NCBI RefSeq assembly: GCF_000297395.2 | Contig: NZ_HF570108.1 | Location: forward strand, 4,695,680 to 4,759,679 | Source of the DNA: Micromonospora lupini str. Lupac 08 | GTDB lineage: Bacteria; Actinomycetota; Actinomycetes; Mycobacteriales; Micromonosporaceae | Direction: 5' to 3' | Length of the DNA stretch: 64,000 bases | Part shown: positions 61,901 to 64,000 of the stretch, piece by piece | Numbering within the stretch: position 1 is the first letter of the stretch | Layout of the letters: every line of letters begins with the position of its first letter | Made by a program: the position numbers and the translations under genes | Notes under the pieces: model-generated | What the model saw: only the letters and a program-made list of their open reading frames with translations | Database searches by the model: none | Told to the model about the DNA's origin: nothing

Positions 61901-62103
61901 GCACCTTCGATGTGCTCGCCGACGGCAAGGTCGTGCTCTACGACCACGACGTGCAGGCGACTGTCGGTGCGCTGACCGCGGACACGAACACGGTCACCGT
62001 CGAGCACGCCGGTGGCGACCTGAAGATCGAGCTTCGCCGCGACAAGGGCGAGAGCGACCCGATCCTCAATGCCCTGAAGGTTCAGCAGGACCCGCGCCTC
62101 TGA
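55918..62103 (+). CDS. Giant secreted S8 subtilisin-family protease with duplicated accessory modules
   Basis: A 2061-residue exported protease. Signal peptide 1-27; propeptide about 30-150; catalytic S8 domain about 175-485 with D200 (NLDSGVQFDHP), H246 (NGHGTHTMG), oxyanion Asn near 314 and S421 (SGTSMAAPHVAG). Next come two carboxypeptidase-regulatory-like beta-sandwiches (about 492-645), module A (about 659-840), another regulatory-like domain, a beta-propeller-like stretch (about 1037-1275), and a malectin-like domain (about 1325-1485). The order then repeats: module B (about 1514-1700), regulatory-like domain, and a second malectin-like domain (about 1902-2058). ATG at 55918 has GAAGGA 7-12 bases upstream. 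It probably acts on proteins at the cell or host surface, with malectin-like domains binding glycans. Confidence 0.9.
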   Translation: MRLKALAASLAVAVGLSMIQAPPASAAEPDPGPANKIASNLKDRFRAQPQSDFWITFETGADLGPAKKLTDWTARGQFVYDALTAAATKSLAAVSSDLDRAGVKYTSYPIANAVLVKGGTEKLALNVASKVQVAEIHATPQVALVEPVDEKVPTDQAARPAAGKKAAEAGAVTWGLDAIHAPEAWAMGATGAGITVSNLDSGVQFDHPALTSQYRGTKPDGTVDHNYNWMATRGTCTGAPCDDNGHGTHTMGTMVGDDGANHVGVAPDAQWIATNGCCDSTGVESLLRSGWWLLAPTDLQGNNPDPSKRPHVINNSWGQTVEHNFDDFFQAIDEAWSAAGMFSVWSSGNTTPYADCDTVSSPGSATSAYSVGAYSSDGTLAAFSRKGEGEGGRIKPEISAPGDGVRSSYPNDSYVEMSGTSMAAPHVAGAVAALWSYDPTLIGQVEETRRLLGESAVDVDDTECGGTAEINNKYGEGRLDLVRLLELAPRKGGTLTGVVTADGAPVPAAEVTISGPFSRSIGTDKDGRFTTNLPVGDYQLSTKVFGYLTATAKVTVTLGQDTSVKLPLTAAVRHDISGRVVDDKKRPVPNADVAVTDTPLKPVRTDANGAFTITAVPEGAYKLAVKPNACFSPSTVPLTVGAQNPSAEIPVGLVVDKGGYSCAVSEGEYLRGTDPVAFGSGVWATVQLPFPIALYNGSHDSLGVGLRGVIAPDGATGPGYGGAGIFPFYVETPVEFAPGGGVFTAATKVNGEDAFVVEYRNAKLWAYPDRTEYTEPVSFSATLTRSGTVIFGYGDGIGSDDPVTAGAHAVTGIQGWAGVDGIRFSDKAPVLRDGMVVTYDMPDFGYLDATVVDKNDGQPVAGAKVSFSNKDGLVETVTTNGTGVVHRQLPVGDYTMTVDAPNYTTAAYPFSLDKLYAKATIDARLTTGVAGLKADGLDAVLGTDQNGVGSLTLTNNGSAPLTYDLGEAARHPELDAAGATGRTGKGAASTIDLAAWKAGASGMKPSNVDGRAATASAAEAQAAAKVGTTSGGDVITRIAIPGTIAEKEPSGVGYDGDVWVHDYNARTNTAYTVTGKPTGKVFDAAWNPAYRAFDMALDTRTGDMCQMEDSPASFIHCFDTDTGKETRQIKGDWSTLQLTGLAYNPTQDVFYVGGRQNGMIGTVAGTSHDNPGALLSFCSPPLPEVMGLAYNQASDTIWYTDLTSNRPTRLLQVDPDDCSLVNAWWFPGQKAGQGGGLETDSTGALWAVDQVADDVVLVDVEDDLLTDLPWLSLSSTGGSLAPGESTTVKVSISSKGAKPGVLGANIVVRSDSGRQSKTYVPVTLTTTKYQVGVNAGGAKFSDGSGYTWSADQPGSKKAWGYQGKTTVAATNAGIAGTTDDALFQSQRTTADKQLFYTFPDAPKGTYAIDLGFAEIDKVAKGKRVFDVVVDGALTDYAYDAAAAVGPNAADWRRAVVQHAGGPLTVELRGSKGLKAPSIAALRVTLDPRADAVEPDPEPEQPDPGPVPVAPAGRSYSMKVTDGLYRQGTQESGWHGDDLCGVLWFDSSFVFPFYDTAWDGVCVTTNGTLAFDRASTLGSNAALPSPYPIDAIYPLWDDLIVDDEAGIYYGTTTVDGLAAQVIEWRNVAFYGDQTARVSFSVTLIADGRIQIGYADGVGGDNPLTKGSSATVGVESLTRNPAGQYSFGQPVLKAGLGLEYTLPSAGTIEGTVTDKNDGKPIADAIVRLTGPSGERVIPVDEKGRWKTQALVGENTVQIEAPNYVTASHPVTITKKDQAEVVDTALTTGIATVTGADLDWLLDKGQKATADVTVTNTGSAPLDVRVSEQKRTSDGGHEAADLAWLTLTGAAATGTVTLAAGTSTTVTVTADNAGITPGVLVGDLLVSSNAGKGEAQFKPVRLATSAYWKGVDAGGSGYVDSDGFFWAPDQALGSRAWGHVGGKVDTTRADIAGTEDDALFRTQRTGETFTYVFKNAPAGTYRIGLDFAEIDKVKAGKRTFDVLADGKVVLYDHDVQATVGALTADTNTVTVEHAGGDLKIELRRDKGESDPILNALKVQQDPRL

Positions 62104-62126
62104 GCTGACCAACCGATTCACCAGCA

Positions 62127-62172
62127 GTGGTCAGAGCCTCCTCGGAAGAATTTCCGGGGAGGCTCTGACCAC
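62127..62172. terminator. Very strong bidirectional terminator
   Basis: Perfect 15-bp outer arms (62127-62141 with 62158-62172), a G/T pair, then CGGAA/TTCCG (62143-62147 with 62152-62156) closing a GAAT loop: 21 bp in total. It lies between convergent stops at 62103 and 62194. Confidence 0.9.
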
Positions 62173-62193
62173 GAGTGTCGAGTCCCCGAATCC

Positions 62194-63111
62194 TCACGAG
62201 TGAGTGCGGATGATCGTCTTTCCGGTGATCCGCTCGGTGGGGTTGAGAGCGTTGACGGCGTCGTCGAGGTCCGCGACGTTGCCGATGTTCGTCCGCAGTC
62301 GCCCGTCCCGTACCCGCCCGACGATCTCCCCCAGTTGGGCGCGATCAGGCGTCACGACGAAATCGATCGCCAGGCCGTCGGCGGGTCGCGCCGCGGGCGG
62401 CCCGACGACGGACACCAGGGTTCCTCCGGCTCGAATCAGGCCCGCCGACCGCTTCCCGATGTCGCCACCGATGACGTCGAAGACCAGATCGACTCCACCG
62501 ACGGCTTCGAGGGCGTCGTTCTCGAGGTCGACGAACTCCTGGACGCCGAAGTCGAGCGCCTTCGCACGGTCGGCAGCGCGTCCGGTGCCGATGACGTAGG
62601 CGCCGAACTCACGCGCGAGCTGCGTCACCATCGAACCGACTGCGCCGGCAGCGCCGTGCACGAGGACGCTCTGCCCCGTTCGGAGGCGGCCGTGCTCGAA
62701 CAGTCCCTGCCAGGCGGTCAGGCCGGAGATCGGCAGGCTCGCGCCCACCGTGAAGTCGACGTCGCCGGGCAGCGGCGCGAGGTTGCGCGCCTCCACGGCC
62801 GCATACTCCGCAAGGGTGCCGTCGCGGGTCCAGTCCGTGAGGCCGAACACCCGCTGACTCACCGACAGTCCCGTCGTGCCATACCCGAGCGCGGTGACCA
62901 CTCCGGCCAGTTCGTGCCCGGGGATCGACGGCGTCCGGTCACGGCCGAGGCGATCGGTCCAGGTCGAGGGCCACGCCATCTCGGTCGGGACGAACCCGGA
63001 CGCATGAATCCGGACGATGACGTCGTTGAGGGCCGGTTCCGGCTCAGGCCGCTCCACAAGCGTCATTCCGGCCGTTCCGGCAGCCTGGTCCGTTACCACG
63101 ATCGCCTTCAT
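62194..63111 (-). CDS. NADPH:quinone oxidoreductase-type zinc-independent alcohol dehydrogenase
   Basis: A 305-residue MDR-superfamily enzyme of the quinone oxidoreductase group. Features: GHELAGVVTALG near residue 65, the NAD(P)-binding loop VLVHGAAGAVGSMVTQLAREFGAYVIGTGR (about 150-180) and VDLVFDVIGGD. The zinc-binding cysteines of classical alcohol dehydrogenases are absent. It reduces quinones or enones with NADPH. The ATG at 63111 has GGGAGGT upstream. A promoter-like TTGACA/TAGCTT pair lies about 230 bases upstream. Confidence 0.88.
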   Translation of the reverse strand: MKAIVVTDQAAGTAGMTLVERPEPEPALNDVIVRIHASGFVPTEMAWPSTWTDRLGRDRTPSIPGHELAGVVTALGYGTTGLSVSQRVFGLTDWTRDGTLAEYAAVEARNLAPLPGDVDFTVGASLPISGLTAWQGLFEHGRLRTGQSVLVHGAAGAVGSMVTQLAREFGAYVIGTGRAADRAKALDFGVQEFVDLENDALEAVGGVDLVFDVIGGDIGKRSAGLIRAGGTLVSVVGPPAARPADGLAIDFVVTPDRAQLGEIVGRVRDGRLRTNIGNVADLDDAVNALNPTERITGKTIIRTHS

Positions 63112-63340
63112 CAGATACCTCCCGTATCCCGCCCTCGTCTGCACCGGCCCGAGGAGCACATGTCCGTTTCCCAGCAATGGCGGCGACAAGCCTCGGCGCC
63201 GTGCCCACCCACCCCCACCCGGTGGCGGTTGGGGCGCGAGGGATGTCGCCCGACGTGGGTGGCGACGTCTGCCGAACCTCATGCCGACGGGCAAGTCGGG
63301 CACCTCGTCGCTACCGGAGGGCGCCCCGCTGGACGTCCCG

Positions 63341-63377
63341 AAGCTAGCGACGGTAAAACTGGTCTGTCAAGTCCAGT
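63341..63377 (-). promoter_or_regulatory. Promoter-like elements and inverted repeat upstream of oxidoreductase gene
   Basis: On the minus strand TTGACA (63370-63365) and TAGCTT (63346-63341) are 18 bases apart, a fair sigma-70-type match. ACTGG (63358-63362) and CCAGT (63373-63377) form an inverted repeat over the -35 element, suiting an operator. A further palindrome GTCACGTGAC is at 63383-63392. No gene was seen in 63112-63539. Confidence 0.45.
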
Positions 63378-63539
63378 TGTGGGTCACGTGACTACTATCG
63401 TCGGGCGCGGGAAGTACCAGTTCAAGACTCGTCGACAGGGCGGCACGGCAAACCTCGATGAGACATGATTACTGGACCACAGAGTCCAGCGAAGGGAGAG
63501 ACTGCGGGAATATGGCCGACCGGGAGAGTGTCTGCACTA

Positions 63540-64000
63540 GGCAGTGTCTTCAAAGGATCTTGGTATCGGATGATGTAGCGCGTGGGTCGTCGCTACGAGT
63601 TGTCTGACGTCGAGTGGGAAGCCCTGTCGAGGTATCTGCCGTCGGCGGTGACGGGTGGTCGGCCGCGGGTCGATGACCGGCGGGTGCTCAACGGGATCGT
63701 GTGGAAGGTCCGGGCCGGGGCAGCGTGGCGGGACGTGCCCGCCCGTTACGGGTCCTGGCAGTCGATCTACACCCGTTTCCGCAGGTGGGCCCTGGACGGG
63801 ACGTTCGAGCGGATGCTGGCCGGAGTGCAGGCCGACGCGGACGCGGCCGGTGACATCGACTGGCTGGTGTCGGTCGACTCGACCATCGTGCGAGCCCACC
63901 AGCACGCTGCAGGCGCTAAAGGGGGCGCCGAGAAACGGACGAACCACAAGATCACGCCCTCGGCCGATCTCGAGGTGGACTGACCACCAAGATTCACCTC
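63540..64000 (+). mobile_element. Left part of an IS5-type insertion sequence
   Basis: An IS5-family transposase gene begins at 63582. The left end probably lies near 63540, where a CTAG (63537-63540) precedes GCAGTGTCTTCAAAGGATCT. The right end is beyond the window, so the inverted repeats and target duplication cannot be checked. Confidence 0.7.
63582..63983 (+). CDS. IS5-type transposase, N-terminal ORF (probable -1 frameshift)
   Basis: 133 residues of an IS5/IS427-group DDE transposase: RRYELSDVEWEALSRYLP, GRPRVDDRRVLNGIVWKVRAGAAWRDVPARYGSWQSIYTRFRRW (DUF4096-type helix-turn-helix), and the first catalytic Asp in VSVDSTIVRAHQHAAG. The frame stops at 63981-63983. The -1 frame from 63950 reads DHALGRSRGGLTTKIHL to the window edge, the normal continuation of this family. 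A slippery stretch AAAGGGGG is at 63918-63925. The start is GTG at 63582. The catalytic remainder lies outside the window. Confidence 0.85.
   Translation: MGRRYELSDVEWEALSRYLPSAVTGGRPRVDDRRVLNGIVWKVRAGAAWRDVPARYGSWQSIYTRFRRWALDGTFERMLAGVQADADAAGDIDWLVSVDSTIVRAHQHAAGAKGGAEKRTNHKITPSADLEVD

Overview
The window is high-GC DNA with strong G/C preference at third codon positions, frequent GTG/TTG starts, actinobacterial Ser/Thr kinases, Tat and lipoprotein exports and many secreted glycan-active enzymes with ricin-type or AbfB binding modules. This fits a soil or plant-associated filamentous actinomycete, most likely Micromonosporaceae (inferred from gene content only). I saw no tRNA, rRNA, CRISPR array or origin.

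Layout. 1-5440: small membrane proteins, the Na+/H+ antiporter NhaA, a CBS-pair protein, an ArsB/NhaD-type transporter, a decayed permease fragment and a DM13 protein. 5570-10470: a divergent secreted plant-wall set (GH5-ricin, GH43-AbfB, CE1-type esterase-ricin). 10570-20180: a seven-gene uronate/pectin-type utilisation operon (DUF2264 protein, ABC importer, DUF624, GH88 unsaturated glucuronyl hydrolase, IolB/KduI-like isomerase) with a divergent DeoR-type/LacI-type hybrid regulator. 20270-23430: a Ser/Thr kinase followed by a solute-binding/VWA protein. 23670-29750: a translationally coupled copper operon (PCuAC chaperone, DyP peroxidase, CopC, CopD-CtaG fusion), then a PepSY-TM protein.

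29830-45360: a pentose locus. It has two LacI regulators, a second ABC importer, a tandem esterase, GH51 arabinofuranosidase, an IlvD/Edd sugar-acid dehydratase, a FAH-family dehydratase and a 2-oxoglutarate-semialdehyde-type dehydrogenase, with a divergent IclR regulator. The last three enzymes match the lower part of a Weimberg-type oxidative route (pentonate to 2-oxoglutarate). The sugar dehydrogenase and lactonase are not in the window.

45590-55670: mixed regulators and metabolism (CMD-family protein, second kinase, TetR, XRE, TIGR02452/PARG-like protein, large LuxR ATPase). 55750-62100: a possible 50-residue ORF and a 2061-residue secreted subtilase with duplicated accessory modules. 62190-64000: an NADPH:quinone-type oxidoreductase and the left part of an IS5-type insertion sequence cut by the window edge.

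The regulatory wiring is unusually readable. There are perfect hairpins between convergent genes, a hairpin after the binding-protein gene in both ABC operons, LacI-type operator pairs around the arabinofuranosidase/LacI divergon, and an inverted repeat plus 21-bp-spaced direct repeats between the IclR gene and the FAH/dehydrogenase operon. No single locus is clearly a new system. The best candidates for novelty are the pseudoenzyme-enzyme tandem esterase, the kinase/SBP-VWA pair, the IolB homologue inside a glycan operon, and two small ORFs placed directly ahead of large secreted or glycan enzymes.
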